A stretch of DNA of 56,894 bases from Fibrobacter sp. (GTDB taxonomy: Bacteria > Fibrobacterota > Fibrobacteria > Fibrobacterales > Fibrobacteraceae), in assembly GCA_024398845.1 (NCBI GenBank), contig JAKSIM010000013.1, positions 1-56,894 of the forward strand. The letters are read 5' to 3'. The notes below the pieces were generated by a model. That model had not been told where the DNA came from and did not search any database. It saw only the letters and a list, made by a program, of their open reading frames with translations. Numbering within the stretch: position 1 is the stretch's first letter; each line of letters begins with the position of its first letter. Made by a program: the position numbers and the translations under genes. Shown piece by piece: positions 43,492-53,169 of the stretch.

Positions 43492-44864
43492 TCCTCCAAA
43501 ATCTTGGTACCAAGTTTGTAGATGTTACCCGCCCCCATAAGCACAACAACATCGTTTTTACGAAGTTCTTGCTTCAATATCGGAAGCAAATTCATTTGGT
43601 CTCCCACAAAGCGAGCATTACGATGGCCTCGAGCAGAGGCGCTATCACTCACCAAGGCCCCGGTCACGCCTTCAATGGGGCGTTCACGAGCAGGGTAAAT
43701 ATCGGTAGCGAGGAGCACATCGCAGTTTGCGAAGGCCATACCAAAAGCCTCATGCTGATCACGGGTACGCGTAAACAAATGCGGCTGGAAAGCAACAATA
43801 ATACGCTTGTCCGGGAATGCTTCGCGGAATCCGAGCAAAGTAGCGGTAGCTTCGGTCGGGTGGTGAGCGTAATCGTCAAACACCATCACACCATTCTTTT
43901 CGCCAATAAATTCAAAGCGACGGGTCACACCTTCAAAGTCGGCGCAAGCCTTGCGAGCAACGTCTGCAGAGATGCCTTCTTCAATAGCAAGAGCCACAGC
44001 AGCTGTCGCATTCAGAACATTGTGGCGTCCCGGGATTTTCAGCTTGAATTCACCCAAGCTTTCGCCATCGTTCAAAATTTCAAAAACCGGATATCCCTTT
44101 TCAAAACGCAAATTATCAATGCGATATTTGGCCTGACGGCTAAAACCATAAGTAATCAAAGGCTTGCGCACGCGGCTAAGGATTGCCTGCACATTGGCAT
44201 CGTCAATGCAAAGAATGGCCTGACCATAGAACGGAATCTTGTTCACAAACTGAACAAAGGCCTCCTTAATTTCTTCGATATTTTCGTAGGTATCCAAATG
44301 ATCGGCATCAATGTTCGTCACAATAGCCGAAGAAGGCATCATCGAGAGGAAACTGCGGTCAAACTCATCACTTTCAGCAATCAGGTAATCACCACGGCCC
44401 ACTTTCGCGCCGCTGCCCTTGCCCTTCACAACGCCGCCCACAATAATCGTCGGGTCGAGTCCGGCTTCTTCCCAAATCTGGCCAACGATAGACGTGGTCG
44501 TCGTTTTGCCATGCGTACCACAAATGGCAAGCGTGTACTTAAGGCGCATAAGTTCGCCAAGCATTTCGGCACGACGAATCACCGGAATACGGCGATTGCG
44601 AGCTTCTACTAATTCCGGGTTATCATGCGGGATTGCAGAAGAATAAACCACAAGGTCAGCATTTTCAACGTTCTTTGCGTCGTGCTTTGGATCAACGCGA
44701 ATGCCCAAATTTTTGAGATAGTCAATAACCTGGCCCTCACCCATATCGGAGCCAGTCACCTCAAAGTCATTTTCGTGCAATACTTCGGCAATGCCAGACA
44801 TACCGGCGCCACCGATGCCCACAAAATGAAGGCGACGAACACGTTTGCAATCATTAATCTGCAT
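43482..44864 (-). CDS. murC: UDP-N-acetylmuramate-L-alanine ligase
   Basis: This 460-residue enzyme adds L-alanine to UDP-MurNAc in peptidoglycan synthesis. HFVGIGGAGMSGIAEVL is the N-terminal Rossmann motif and GTHGKTTTT (about 116-124) the ATP loop. DYAHHPTEA is the Mur-ligase C-domain motif. The ATG shares one base with the murG stop. Confidence 0.96.
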   Translation of the reverse strand: MQINDCKRVRRLHFVGIGGAGMSGIAEVLHENDFEVTGSDMGEGQVIDYLKNLGIRVDPKHDAKNVENADLVVYSSAIPHDNPELVEARNRRIPVIRRAEMLGELMRLKYTLAICGTHGKTTTTSIVGQIWEEAGLDPTIIVGGVVKGKGSGAKVGRGDYLIAESDEFDRSFLSMMPSSAIVTNIDADHLDTYENIEEIKEAFVQFVNKIPFYGQAILCIDDANVQAILSRVRKPLITYGFSRQAKYRIDNLRFEKGYPVFEILNDGESLGEFKLKIPGRHNVLNATAAVALAIEEGISADVARKACADFEGVTRRFEFIGEKNGVMVFDDYAHHPTEATATLLGFREAFPDKRIIVAFQPHLFTRTRDQHEAFGMAFANCDVLLATDIYPARERPIEGVTGALVSDSASARGHRNARFVGDQMNLLPILKQELRKNDVVVLMGAGNIYKLGTKILEECV

Positions 44865-45934
44865 TATGCATTTTCCTTTTCCATAATGGCCTTAGCAATT
44901 TGATCGGCAGCATCGGGCATTCCGAGGCCTCTTGCGGCAGCAGCCATCTTGTTCAATTTTTCTTCGTTAAACAACAAGGATTCAACCTTGTTCCACAAAT
45001 CATTCGGATCGTCATCCAATTCCACGAGGCACGCACCAGCTTTTTCGACCACGCGCGCATTATGTTCCTGGTGATTGGCCGTAGCATGCGGGTAAGGAAG
45101 CAAAATAGAGGGTTTGCCAAAAGCCAATACTTCAGCAAGAGCCGAGGCACCAGCGCGGCTAATAATCAAATCAGCATGGTTCATGTAAGCATAAATGTTA
45201 TTCAAGAAGCCACGTACGGCCACATTCGGCAAAGCGCCAAGGCGTTCATTAATGCCTTCCACATTCTTCACACCCACCTGCCAAACCACGTTCACATCAT
45301 TGCGTGCGGTAATGGCCTTAATGCTTTCTTCAATTTTATTATTAATGCCCACGGCCCCCTGTGAACCACCCACAATAAACACAGCCTTTTTACCTTCGGC
45401 GAATTCTTCAGGGCGTTTGAGTTCATCGGATTTAGGAAGTTCTCGAACTGGGTTGCCAAACACGCGCGTTTTTTCAATCGGGAATCCCTGAGCAGCGGCT
45501 TCCGAGGTTACAAAAATTGTTTTTGCGTAACGGGCACCCACCTTATTCGCAATACCGGCAACAGCATTTTGTTCCTGCAAGTAAACAGGAATTCCAAGAC
45601 GGCCAGCGGCAAGCACAATCGGAAGCGAAACATAACCACCCGTAGCTACCACCACGTCCGGATTCACACGCTTAATCACGCTCTTAGCACGCACGAGCGA
45701 CTTCGAAAGCTTAAACGGCAAAGCCAAATTTTTGAGGAACGGACCACGGTGAAGCGGTTCTGCGGTAATATATTCATATGGCCAGTTAGAAGCCACCAGG
45801 CGTTCTTCCATAGAGTCCTTACGGCCAGCGAACGTAATGTCCGTGACACCCATCTTTTTGAGGCTTTCGGCAATAGCTACTGCCGGGAAAATGTGGCCAC
45901 CCGTGCCACCGCAAACAAACAGGAACTTTTTCAT
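44864..45934 (-). CDS. murG: UDP-GlcNAc: lipid I GlcNAc transferase
   Basis: This 356-residue GT-B enzyme makes lipid II on the inner face of the membrane. GGTGGHIFPA (about residues 9-18) is the donor-side loop, and VGGSQGAVGIN, ISRAGASALAEVLAFGKPSILLPYP and NARVVEKAGA are family motifs. It overlaps ftsW by 4 nt (ATGA) and murC by one base. Confidence 0.96.
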   Translation of the reverse strand: MKKFLFVCGGTGGHIFPAVAIAESLKKMGVTDITFAGRKDSMEERLVASNWPYEYITAEPLHRGPFLKNLALPFKLSKSLVRAKSVIKRVNPDVVVATGGYVSLPIVLAAGRLGIPVYLQEQNAVAGIANKVGARYAKTIFVTSEAAAQGFPIEKTRVFGNPVRELPKSDELKRPEEFAEGKKAVFIVGGSQGAVGINNKIEESIKAITARNDVNVVWQVGVKNVEGINERLGALPNVAVRGFLNNIYAYMNHADLIISRAGASALAEVLAFGKPSILLPYPHATANHQEHNARVVEKAGACLVELDDDPNDLWNKVESLLFNEEKLNKMAAAARGLGMPDAADQIAKAIMEKENA

Positions 45935-47103
45935 GTTTCAGTCCTCGTAAAATCAAAATCACTAAACGTATGCGCGGCAGTATTGTCGGTGCTGCTCATG
46001 TACGGTTCCACAATATTCTTGCCTGTACCGGACTTAGAGATATTCAGCAAAATGCCAACAAACAGAGCCGAGAAAATCAAATTTGTTCCACCAAAGCTGA
46101 GGAACGGAAGCGGCTGCCCCGTCGTTGGGAAAAGCCCCGTACTCACGCTCACGTGCACCAAGAAATTCAGGAACAGAGAAATTGTCAAGGCAACAGCCAT
46201 ATATTTTCCAAAACGGGTCGAAGAATTTCGGGCAATTTCAAAGCCTTCGTAAAACAAGCATCCAAAAAGCACCAAAATAAAGGATGTTCCCAAAAATCCG
46301 GCTTCTTCGCCAAGTACCGCATAAACCACGTCCTTGTGGGCTTCGGGCAAATAACCGAGTTTTTGCATTCCCATACCAACACCCGTTCCAAAGAACCCAC
46401 CATTGCCAAGCGCTTCCAAAGCGCGTTCTCCCTGCATAGCAGAGTTCTGATTCGCCGTTGGATCCAAGAATGCCGCAATTCTTTTGGATGTGTGAGATTT
46501 AATGAGCAAAACCATAACGCCCACAACAGCACTTGCACCAATCGCAGGTAACAAATACTTAGCACGGGCGCCAGCAACCATCAAAACCGAAAGCGTTATA
46601 CCCGCAAACAAAATGAGCATCGAGAAGTTCGGTTGCAAAGCCAAAAGAATGGCCGAAATCATAAACGGCACGCAGGGCTGAATTAAACTGCACTTGAGCG
46701 TTTTAATTTCGGAACCAGCCTCCGAAAGCTTTGTGCAAACCATCGTAATAAGGCCAAGTTTTAGGATTTCGGAAGGTTGAATGCCCCAAATCCAACGACT
46801 GGCACCTTTCACATCACCACCTGCCACAATGGCTGCAATCGTCAAAATGCAACCGACACCAAAGATTACACGGGCACCCTTTTTCCACACAGAATAATCC
46901 ACCTTGACCGCGACAAACATTGCCGCGAGCGCAATCACCACCTTCATGCAATGAGCCTTCAGGTAGTATTCCGGCGTAAGTCCAAGCTTCAACGCATGTG
47001 TCGTTGAAGCCGTGTAAACCACAGCACAGCCAACACACATCAACACGAGTGTCGAGAGCATCAACAGCTTGTTTACGCCGGTCTTTGTGGAAATGTTACC
47101 CAT
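45931..47103 (-). CDS. ftsW: Septal peptidoglycan glycosyltransferase FtsW
   Basis: This 390-residue SEDS-family membrane protein has about ten helices. GDVKGASRWIWG in the early loop, HTSKRIAAFLDP and GEEAGFLGTSFILVLFG are typical SEDS motifs, as is GQPLPFLSFGGTNL. It polymerises lipid II at the septum with the transpeptidase FtsI. It follows murF after only 8 nt, where mraY and murD usually lie. Confidence 0.93.
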   Translation of the reverse strand: MGNISTKTGVNKLLMLSTLVLMCVGCAVVYTASTTHALKLGLTPEYYLKAHCMKVVIALAAMFVAVKVDYSVWKKGARVIFGVGCILTIAAIVAGGDVKGASRWIWGIQPSEILKLGLITMVCTKLSEAGSEIKTLKCSLIQPCVPFMISAILLALQPNFSMLILFAGITLSVLMVAGARAKYLLPAIGASAVVGVMVLLIKSHTSKRIAAFLDPTANQNSAMQGERALEALGNGGFFGTGVGMGMQKLGYLPEAHKDVVYAVLGEEAGFLGTSFILVLFGCLFYEGFEIARNSSTRFGKYMAVALTISLFLNFLVHVSVSTGLFPTTGQPLPFLSFGGTNLIFSALFVGILLNISKSGTGKNIVEPYMSSTDNTAAHTFSDFDFTRTET

Positions 47104-47111
47104 ATTAATTC

Positions 47112-48500
47112 TTATGCCTTAAGTACCGGAGTGAGTTTTACGAGCGCATCAACAACCTGTTCCATATGCATTCCGCGGCTACCCTTCACCAAAAGCACGT
47201 CACCTTCGGCAACAGTACCCTTGAGGAACTCAATGATGTCTTCCACAGAATCAAAATGGAATACAGCCTTCATTCCCTTGGACTTGGCGCCCTTCACATA
47301 ATTACGGGCATCCTTACCAACGGTCAAAAGCAGGTCAAAATTCATTTCGGGAACCATCGCACCAATTTGCGTATGCAAGTTGGCACTTTCCTTGCCAAGT
47401 TCCAACATATCGCCAAGAACAGCTATACGCTTGCCCGTAGCCTTCATATTGCCAATCGTCTGCAAGGCCATTTTGGTCGAAGACGGATTTGCATTGTAAC
47501 AGTCCGAAACAATCTTGAAACCATTCGCCTTCTTGAATTCCATGCGCATATTGGTAGCATGGTAAGACTTCAGAGCCTTCGCAATATCGGACTTGCTCAC
47601 GCCAAAGGTTTCGCCAACGGCAATAGCGGCAAGAGCGTCATAAAGGTTGTGAATACCTTGCACATTCAATTCAAACTTGGTACGGCCAATGTAGAAGCTA
47701 GCACAGGCATTTTCGTTCCAAGTGAGCTTTTCGGGGCGAACCACACCACGGTTCACACCAAAAGTCAAAACCTTCATATTCCTGGTGGCTCTCACCTTGC
47801 AAAGGCGCGGGTCATCGGCGTTCACAATCAGGGTACCGCCCATCTTAAGGCCATCCTTGATGGTAATCTTTTCGCGGAATACGCCATCATAGTCAATGAG
47901 ACGTTCCAAGTGACTTGCGCCAATGTTCGTAATCACGGCCACATCCGGCTCCACAGCCATAGAGAGCGGGTGAATTTCGTTCGGACCACTCGTACCCATT
48001 TCGACCACGGCTGCTTCGTTGCTATGCTTGAGCTGGAAAAGCGTCATCGGGACACCAATATGGTTGTTGAAGTTGCCCTGCGTAGCGTGGGTATTGTACT
48101 TCATCGAAAGTACAGCCTTAGTCATTTCCTTCGTTGTCGTTTTGCCGTTACTACCGGTAATAGCGACCTTCTTCACCTTGAAGCGACGCTGGTAATCGCG
48201 AGCAAGTTTGAGCAAAGCCTTGGTAGTGTCATCCACCGGGGCATACATTTTGAAGGTATTCTGTTCTACGGCTTCTTGGTTTACTACGCTCATCAGAGCT
48301 CCTTCGTTTTCCATTTGGGTTACAAACTGGTGGGCGTCAAAACGAGCGCCCTTAATTGGCCAAAACACAACACCCTTGGCCTTTTCGCGGGAATCCATGC
48401 AAAGATTCACCTTGCGCTTTAGAGTGCGCGCGTTCACCCCGACCGCTTCGGTCTCGAGGCTTGCGAGCATCTCTGCAATTGTCATATCAAGCTTTAGCAT
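47112..48500 (-). CDS. murF: UDP-MurNAc-tripeptide-D-alanyl-D-alanine ligase
   Basis: This 462-residue Mur ligase adds D-Ala-D-Ala. GSNGKTTTKEM (about 116-126) is the ATP loop, and NFNNHIGVPMTL and VEMGTSGPNEI are MurF motifs. The ATG at 48500 overlaps the murE stop by 7 nt; a second ATG 15 nt in is possible. GGAAAA precedes the first. Confidence 0.94.
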   Translation of the reverse strand: MLKLDMTIAEMLASLETEAVGVNARTLKRKVNLCMDSREKAKGVVFWPIKGARFDAHQFVTQMENEGALMSVVNQEAVEQNTFKMYAPVDDTTKALLKLARDYQRRFKVKKVAITGSNGKTTTKEMTKAVLSMKYNTHATQGNFNNHIGVPMTLFQLKHSNEAAVVEMGTSGPNEIHPLSMAVEPDVAVITNIGASHLERLIDYDGVFREKITIKDGLKMGGTLIVNADDPRLCKVRATRNMKVLTFGVNRGVVRPEKLTWNENACASFYIGRTKFELNVQGIHNLYDALAAIAVGETFGVSKSDIAKALKSYHATNMRMEFKKANGFKIVSDCYNANPSSTKMALQTIGNMKATGKRIAVLGDMLELGKESANLHTQIGAMVPEMNFDLLLTVGKDARNYVKGAKSKGMKAVFHFDSVEDIIEFLKGTVAEGDVLLVKGSRGMHMEQVVDALVKLTPVLKA

Positions 48501-49909
48501 TTTTCCATTGCCTTCACCGCTTCTTCACGGTCGTCAAAATGATGTTTCGTCTTGCCGACGATTTGGTAGTCCTCATGACCCTTTCCGGCAATCACCAGCC
48601 AGTCGCCATCTTGCAAAGCGGCACAAGCGCGGGCAATCGCTTCGGCACGATCTTCAACTACCTCAAACTTTTTAGTGGTCATACCGGCACGCACATCGGA
48701 AATAATGTCCGACGGATTTTCGGTGCGAGGATTATCGCTCGTGAGCCAAGCCTTGTCGGCAAGCATTTCGGCGATATGCCCCATAATGGGTCGCTTGGTC
48801 CTATCGCGGTCACCACCGCAACCAAATACAACGCTCAAGGCTCCACGGCAAAGACTACGAGCAGTATTTAACACTCGTTCCAAAGCATCGGGCGTATGGG
48901 CGTAATCCACAATCACATGCTTGCCATTCTTATTCCAGACCTTTTCAAAACGACCAGGAACACGTACGCTAGCGAGAGCCGCACGCATGGCAAGCTCCGA
49001 AACGCCAATGGCATTTGCCCAAGCAAGTACCAGCAAAACATTATCAACATTAAAATCACCACAAAGAGGTGTTTCAAACTTTTCGGAAGCAATCATCGGA
49101 AGTTTGAATTCCAAACCATCCTCGGTGTTCTTCACTTCACCTTCGGGCTTCACAAAAGCCTTAGCCTTACCCAAGCGTGACACGGCAACACTCTTCACCG
49201 TGAGGTCATTAAACAACTTTTCGCCATGGACGTCGTCAATATTGATTATAGCAACGCCATCGCTTGCCAAATACTTGGTGAACAAGAGTTTTTTCGCTTC
49301 AAAGTAGGCATCCATCGTCTTGTGATAATCCAGATGGTCCTGCGTGAGGTTACTGAACAAACCACTCTTAAAAGAAATTCCCGCCACACGGCCCTGGTGC
49401 AGGGAGTGACTAGAAGTTTCCATCACAAGATCAGTGCAGCCGGCATTCACAGCCTTTGCCGCAAAGGCAAACAAATCCAAAAGACCCGGAGTCGTGAGAG
49501 TCGCCGGCACTGCACTTGAACCGATTTTATTCATAATCGTCCCCAAGAGAGCAACCTTGTGGCCAGCCGACTCAAGCATGGCGTTCATCAAAAAAGCGCT
49601 TGTCGTTTTGCCGTTCGTTCCTGTCACAGCGTGGCAAGTCAACTTTGCAAACGGATCCTTGTAGAAGATTTTGGCGGCTTCCAAACGTGCAGCCCTTACA
49701 TCTGCCACCTGAATCCACTTCGCCGTCAATCCTTCGGGAGCAGGCTCCTCACCCACAACAGCGACAGCACCCGCAGCTACGGCATTACGAGCGTATTCCT
49801 CATACCCAGCGGCAGGAATGGAGAAAAACAGATTACCCGGTTTTACGCGGCGAGAATCGTCACAAAGCCCAGTCACGGACAACTTTTGCATCAAGCCTTC
49901 CGAAATCAT
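48494..49909 (-). CDS. murE: UDP-MurNAc-tripeptide synthetase
   Basis: This 471-residue enzyme adds the third residue of the stem peptide. GTNGKTT (about 97-103) is the ATP loop. SDNPRTENP (DNPR at about 392-395) is the meso-diaminopimelate-binding signature, so the cell wall is probably DAP type. The ATG overlaps the ftsI stop (TAATG). Confidence 0.95.
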   Translation of the reverse strand: MISEGLMQKLSVTGLCDDSRRVKPGNLFFSIPAAGYEEYARNAVAAGAVAVVGEEPAPEGLTAKWIQVADVRAARLEAAKIFYKDPFAKLTCHAVTGTNGKTTSAFLMNAMLESAGHKVALLGTIMNKIGSSAVPATLTTPGLLDLFAFAAKAVNAGCTDLVMETSSHSLHQGRVAGISFKSGLFSNLTQDHLDYHKTMDAYFEAKKLLFTKYLASDGVAIINIDDVHGEKLFNDLTVKSVAVSRLGKAKAFVKPEGEVKNTEDGLEFKLPMIASEKFETPLCGDFNVDNVLLVLAWANAIGVSELAMRAALASVRVPGRFEKVWNKNGKHVIVDYAHTPDALERVLNTARSLCRGALSVVFGCGGDRDRTKRPIMGHIAEMLADKAWLTSDNPRTENPSDIISDVRAGMTTKKFEVVEDRAEAIARACAALQDGDWLVIAGKGHEDYQIVGKTKHHFDDREEAVKAMEKC

Positions 49910-51801
49910 TAGCCTTTCTCCTTTAAAGTGAGTTTGCAGATGGTACCCTTACGAATTGCTTCATCGGCCTTCGGGTCTTGAGCCACAACGCGGCCCTTGC
50001 CCTCATATTCCACATTCATGCGGATGTTGCCCATCACTTCAAAAGCATCCCTCAAAGAGAGTCCCTTCAAGTTCGGCATCTTTGTAGCGACCGCTTCACC
50101 AAGCGCAAGCACCACACCCACAGAATCCAACATATCATTGCGCTGGGAAATTACGCGATCCCCCTCTCCCTGGAGTGTTATCGGGCAATTTCTATCGCTT
50201 GCAAGTTTCTGGGCGGCTTTCAAAGTCATACCCATAAAGTCTACGTCACACGGATTCTTAGCAGGCACACTGGCGAGATTGTAAGAAACCGGCGAAAGTT
50301 CCGGATGGTAGTAAATGCCTTCCATAATGCGGCGGAATATCGGACCTGCCGTCACACCGCCAGCATGCACGCCTTGCGGATCATCAACCAGCACCATACA
50401 CACAAAGCGGGCATTCTCAACCGGAGCGAGTCCAATGAACGAGGAAACCTGATGATCGCGGTCATATTTGCCAAGTTCCTGACTGTATTTTTCAGCTGTT
50501 CCCGTTTTGCCGCCAAAAATGACATCGTTCAGCTTTTTAGAAGCCACCCTCTTGGCCGTACCGCTATTGACCACACGGTTGAGCATAGCACGAATCTTAG
50601 CAGCAGTCTGTTCGCTAATCACGCGACGCACCTGCACCGGTTCCTTTTTCTCAACCAGGTTGCCATTGGCATCGCGCCATTCTTTAACAATCATCGGTTC
50701 CATGAGCTTTCCGCCATTCGCCACAGCAGAGTAAGCCATCACCATTTGAATCGGCGTCACCATGACAGCGTGACCAAAGCCCATATTCTTGAGGTCACTG
50801 CCGCTATTGCTTGCAAGCGTATAAGGATCCTTCAGATTTCCAGACTCTTCGCCATAGAAAGCATCGGAGGTTTTCATTCCAAGGCCATAGTGGCTTGCCA
50901 TTTGGTAAAGTTTTTGAGCACCGACTTCATCGGCAATCTTCGCAAACACAATATTAGACGACTGCACCATGGCTTCGCTCATGTTCATATCGCCGTACTC
51001 ATGCGTATCGCGAATCGGATTCGCTCTCGAGTTCCACTTCCAGGAACGACCTTCGTTCGGGTAAACCTTATTGGTATCAACGATTCCGTTTTCAAGAGCC
51101 GCAGACGCGGTAATTACTTTGAAAATTGAACCAGGTTCAAAGGACATTGCCACAATGTCATTCTTGGACATGCGCCCAATGCCCTGCGTTTTGGAATTCG
51201 GATCAAACGTCGGGTAGCTCGCCATAGCAAGAATTTCGCCAGTATACGGGTCCACCACCACGGCGCTCGCGCTCTTGGCGCTAAACTCGGCGACACCATC
51301 TTTCAAAGCCTTCTCGACGATTTCCTGCATATTCTTGTCAATCGTCAAAACCAAATTCTTGCCAGGTTCAGCAGCGGCCACATCTTCACTACGGCTGTAG
51401 ATTTCGCGGTGGCGCACATCCTGCACACTCACACGGAAACCTTCCACACCCGTCAAACGAGAATCGAACACACGTTCAATGCCCATATTGCCATGACCGT
51501 TAAAGTCAAGTTTTCCAATAATCTGGCTCGCAAGTTTACCCTGCAAAAAAATACGGCTATAATCCAGGACCTTATTTGCCGTATCACGAAGATTATCGGC
51601 CAGAACCACACCATTGCGATCCATGATCTGACCGCGTTCGGCATAAATATTCTTGGAGCGCATCACCATGTCCTTTGTTTTAGATTGGTATGCACTTCGG
51701 TTCAAAACCTGAATATTAAAAGTCTGCAACAAGAGGACGGCGACAAGGCTCATCACAAGCCACTTGATAAAGGCGAGAGGTTCTAATCTGAACTTATTCA
51801 T
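49909..51801 (-). CDS. ftsI: Septal penicillin-binding protein FtsI with C-terminal PASTA domains
   Basis: This 630-residue transpeptidase has one N-terminal helix (about 12-28) and a dimerisation domain. The penicillin-binding domain has SIFK (Ser225, Lys228), SSN (281-283) and KTG (432-434). The last ~115 residues look like two PASTA repeats (about 517-570, weak, and 572-628: MPNLKGLSLRDAFEVMG to GRVVAQDP). This is like SpoVD/PBP2x of Firmicutes rather than E. coli FtsI. It cross-links septal peptidoglycan. It overlaps ftsL by 8 nt. Confidence 0.93.
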   Translation of the reverse strand: MNKFRLEPLAFIKWLVMSLVAVLLLQTFNIQVLNRSAYQSKTKDMVMRSKNIYAERGQIMDRNGVVLADNLRDTANKVLDYSRIFLQGKLASQIIGKLDFNGHGNMGIERVFDSRLTGVEGFRVSVQDVRHREIYSRSEDVAAAEPGKNLVLTIDKNMQEIVEKALKDGVAEFSAKSASAVVVDPYTGEILAMASYPTFDPNSKTQGIGRMSKNDIVAMSFEPGSIFKVITASAALENGIVDTNKVYPNEGRSWKWNSRANPIRDTHEYGDMNMSEAMVQSSNIVFAKIADEVGAQKLYQMASHYGLGMKTSDAFYGEESGNLKDPYTLASNSGSDLKNMGFGHAVMVTPIQMVMAYSAVANGGKLMEPMIVKEWRDANGNLVEKKEPVQVRRVISEQTAAKIRAMLNRVVNSGTAKRVASKKLNDVIFGGKTGTAEKYSQELGKYDRDHQVSSFIGLAPVENARFVCMVLVDDPQGVHAGGVTAGPIFRRIMEGIYYHPELSPVSYNLASVPAKNPCDVDFMGMTLKAAQKLASDRNCPITLQGEGDRVISQRNDMLDSVGVVLALGEAVATKMPNLKGLSLRDAFEVMGNIRMNVEYEGKGRVVAQDPKADEAIRKGTICKLTLKEKG

Positions 51802-52108
51802 TAGAGCCTCCCTGCACCTTGACCTTTACAGGAATCGTATTCAAGCCCAATTCGGCCTGTTCAGCAAAATCTGAAAGATTTTCTAACGAAGAGAGCTGGT
51901 TAATCTTCAATTCCAGCAGCATGGCTTCACGCTGCAAGAACGTCACCTGTTCCGCAAGCTTGTGCTGCGTTTCGTACAAGTTATTCAAACGGTTTTGCAA
52001 GTAAAGCGGGGTCATGCAGAACAACACGAGCGCAATAAGCACGAACAAGACAATCTTAAAGATAGACCTGTTGCTGGTAGGCACGAGTATTTTCTTAGTA
52101 TCGCTCAT
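51794..52108 (-). CDS. ftsL: FtsL-like bitopic division protein
   Basis: This 104-residue protein has a short cytoplasmic end and one helix (about 16-36, SIFKIVLFVLIALVLFC). A coiled-coil periplasmic part follows (NLYETQHKLAEQVTFLQREA), the FtsL layout. Sequence is weakly conserved in this family, so the position between rsmH and ftsI is the main support. It should bind FtsQ and FtsB. It overlaps rsmH by 4 nt (ATGA). Confidence 0.8.
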   Translation of the reverse strand: MSDTKKILVPTSNRSIFKIVLFVLIALVLFCMTPLYLQNRLNNLYETQHKLAEQVTFLQREAMLLELKINQLSSLENLSDFAEQAELGLNTIPVKVKVQGGSNE

Positions 52109-53169
52109 ACGCGCTCGTACACCCTCAGCTTTGCAGAACGTGCCCGACTGTTCTTGTTGATTTCGTCAGCCGAGGGCAAAATCGGCTTACGGTTGACCTT
52201 CTTTAAGCGCTGGTGGTTGCCGCCGCACATGCATACCGGCAAGTTTTCCGGGCAAATGCAGGCCTTTTCGAATTCAGCGCAAGTATCCTTCACGCAGCGG
52301 TCTTCCACGCTGTGGTAACTCATAACCACCAAACGGCCGCCCACCTTGAGGCAGTCCACCGCGGCACGCAAACTCGTCTCAATCTGGGCGAGTTCGCCAT
52401 TCACTTCCATGCGAATCGCCTGGAACACGCGAGCCAAAAGACCATTTGCTTCACGGCGCTTGTCGGGGAACACAGCCTCCACCACAGTCTTCATATCGCT
52501 CGGGAGGATTTCGCGATTTTCTTCGGCGCACCCAGCAGCAAGTTCCACGATGCGGCTTGCAAGCTTAAAAGCGCGATCCATGTCAGCATTCCTGCGAAGC
52601 GCATCTGCCAAATCATCGGCATCCACCTTGCGGAGCCATTCCTGAGCGCTAACGCCTTCGCGGCGATCCATGCGCAAATCCAGAGGATTGTTCCCCACAA
52701 AAGTAAAGCCGCGGCTAGAATCATCTACCTGATGGCTGCTGATTCCCAAATCATAAAGGATTCCATCTACGGAACCAGCCTCAATTTCATTGCCGAGTTC
52801 TGCAAACGGAACCGGATGCACAACAAACTTGGGAGCACGTTCAGCAGGAATCGAAGCAAGACGTTTTGTCGCAAAAGCCACGGCTTCTTCGTCGCGGTCA
52901 AAGGCATGCAACGTTCCCGTCGCATCCAGTTTATTCGAAATCGCATAAGAATGACCTCCACCGCCAAGCGTGCAATCCACAAAGACGCCGCTTTTCATAG
53001 CAGGTTCATTCAGGCGCAAACCTTCAAGACATTCGCAAAGCATCACCGGATCGTGATAGAATACACCACCCTCGACTCCGGCCGTCGCCGCGGCAGAGTG
53101 TTCTGCGCGGGCCGCATTCAAAATTTCATTTGTATTTAATTCAACCTGGCGAAGATCAGCGTTTGCCAT
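52105..53169 (-). CDS. rsmH: 16S rRNA m4C1402 methyltransferase RsmH
   Basis: This 354-residue enzyme methylates 16S rRNA C1402 (N4) using S-adenosylmethionine. DCTLGGGGHSYAI is the SAM loop, then DLGISSHQVDDSSRGF and MSYHSVEDRCVKD. There is an N-terminal extension of about 35 residues compared with E. coli. ATG 53169 has GGAGGA 5 nt upstream within the end of mraZ, which it overlaps by 14 nt. Confidence 0.95.
   Translation of the reverse strand: MANADLRQVELNTNEILNAARAEHSAAATAGVEGGVFYHDPVMLCECLEGLRLNEPAMKSGVFVDCTLGGGGHSYAISNKLDATGTLHAFDRDEEAVAFATKRLASIPAERAPKFVVHPVPFAELGNEIEAGSVDGILYDLGISSHQVDDSSRGFTFVGNNPLDLRMDRREGVSAQEWLRKVDADDLADALRRNADMDRAFKLASRIVELAAGCAEENREILPSDMKTVVEAVFPDKRREANGLLARVFQAIRMEVNGELAQIETSLRAAVDCLKVGGRLVVMSYHSVEDRCVKDTCAEFEKACICPENLPVCMCGGNHQRLKKVNRKPILPSADEINKNSRARSAKLRVYERV

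Noticed and set aside
47166..48422. A 418-codon plus-strand frame over murF
   Set aside because: Antisense shadow of murF with the same features as the others.
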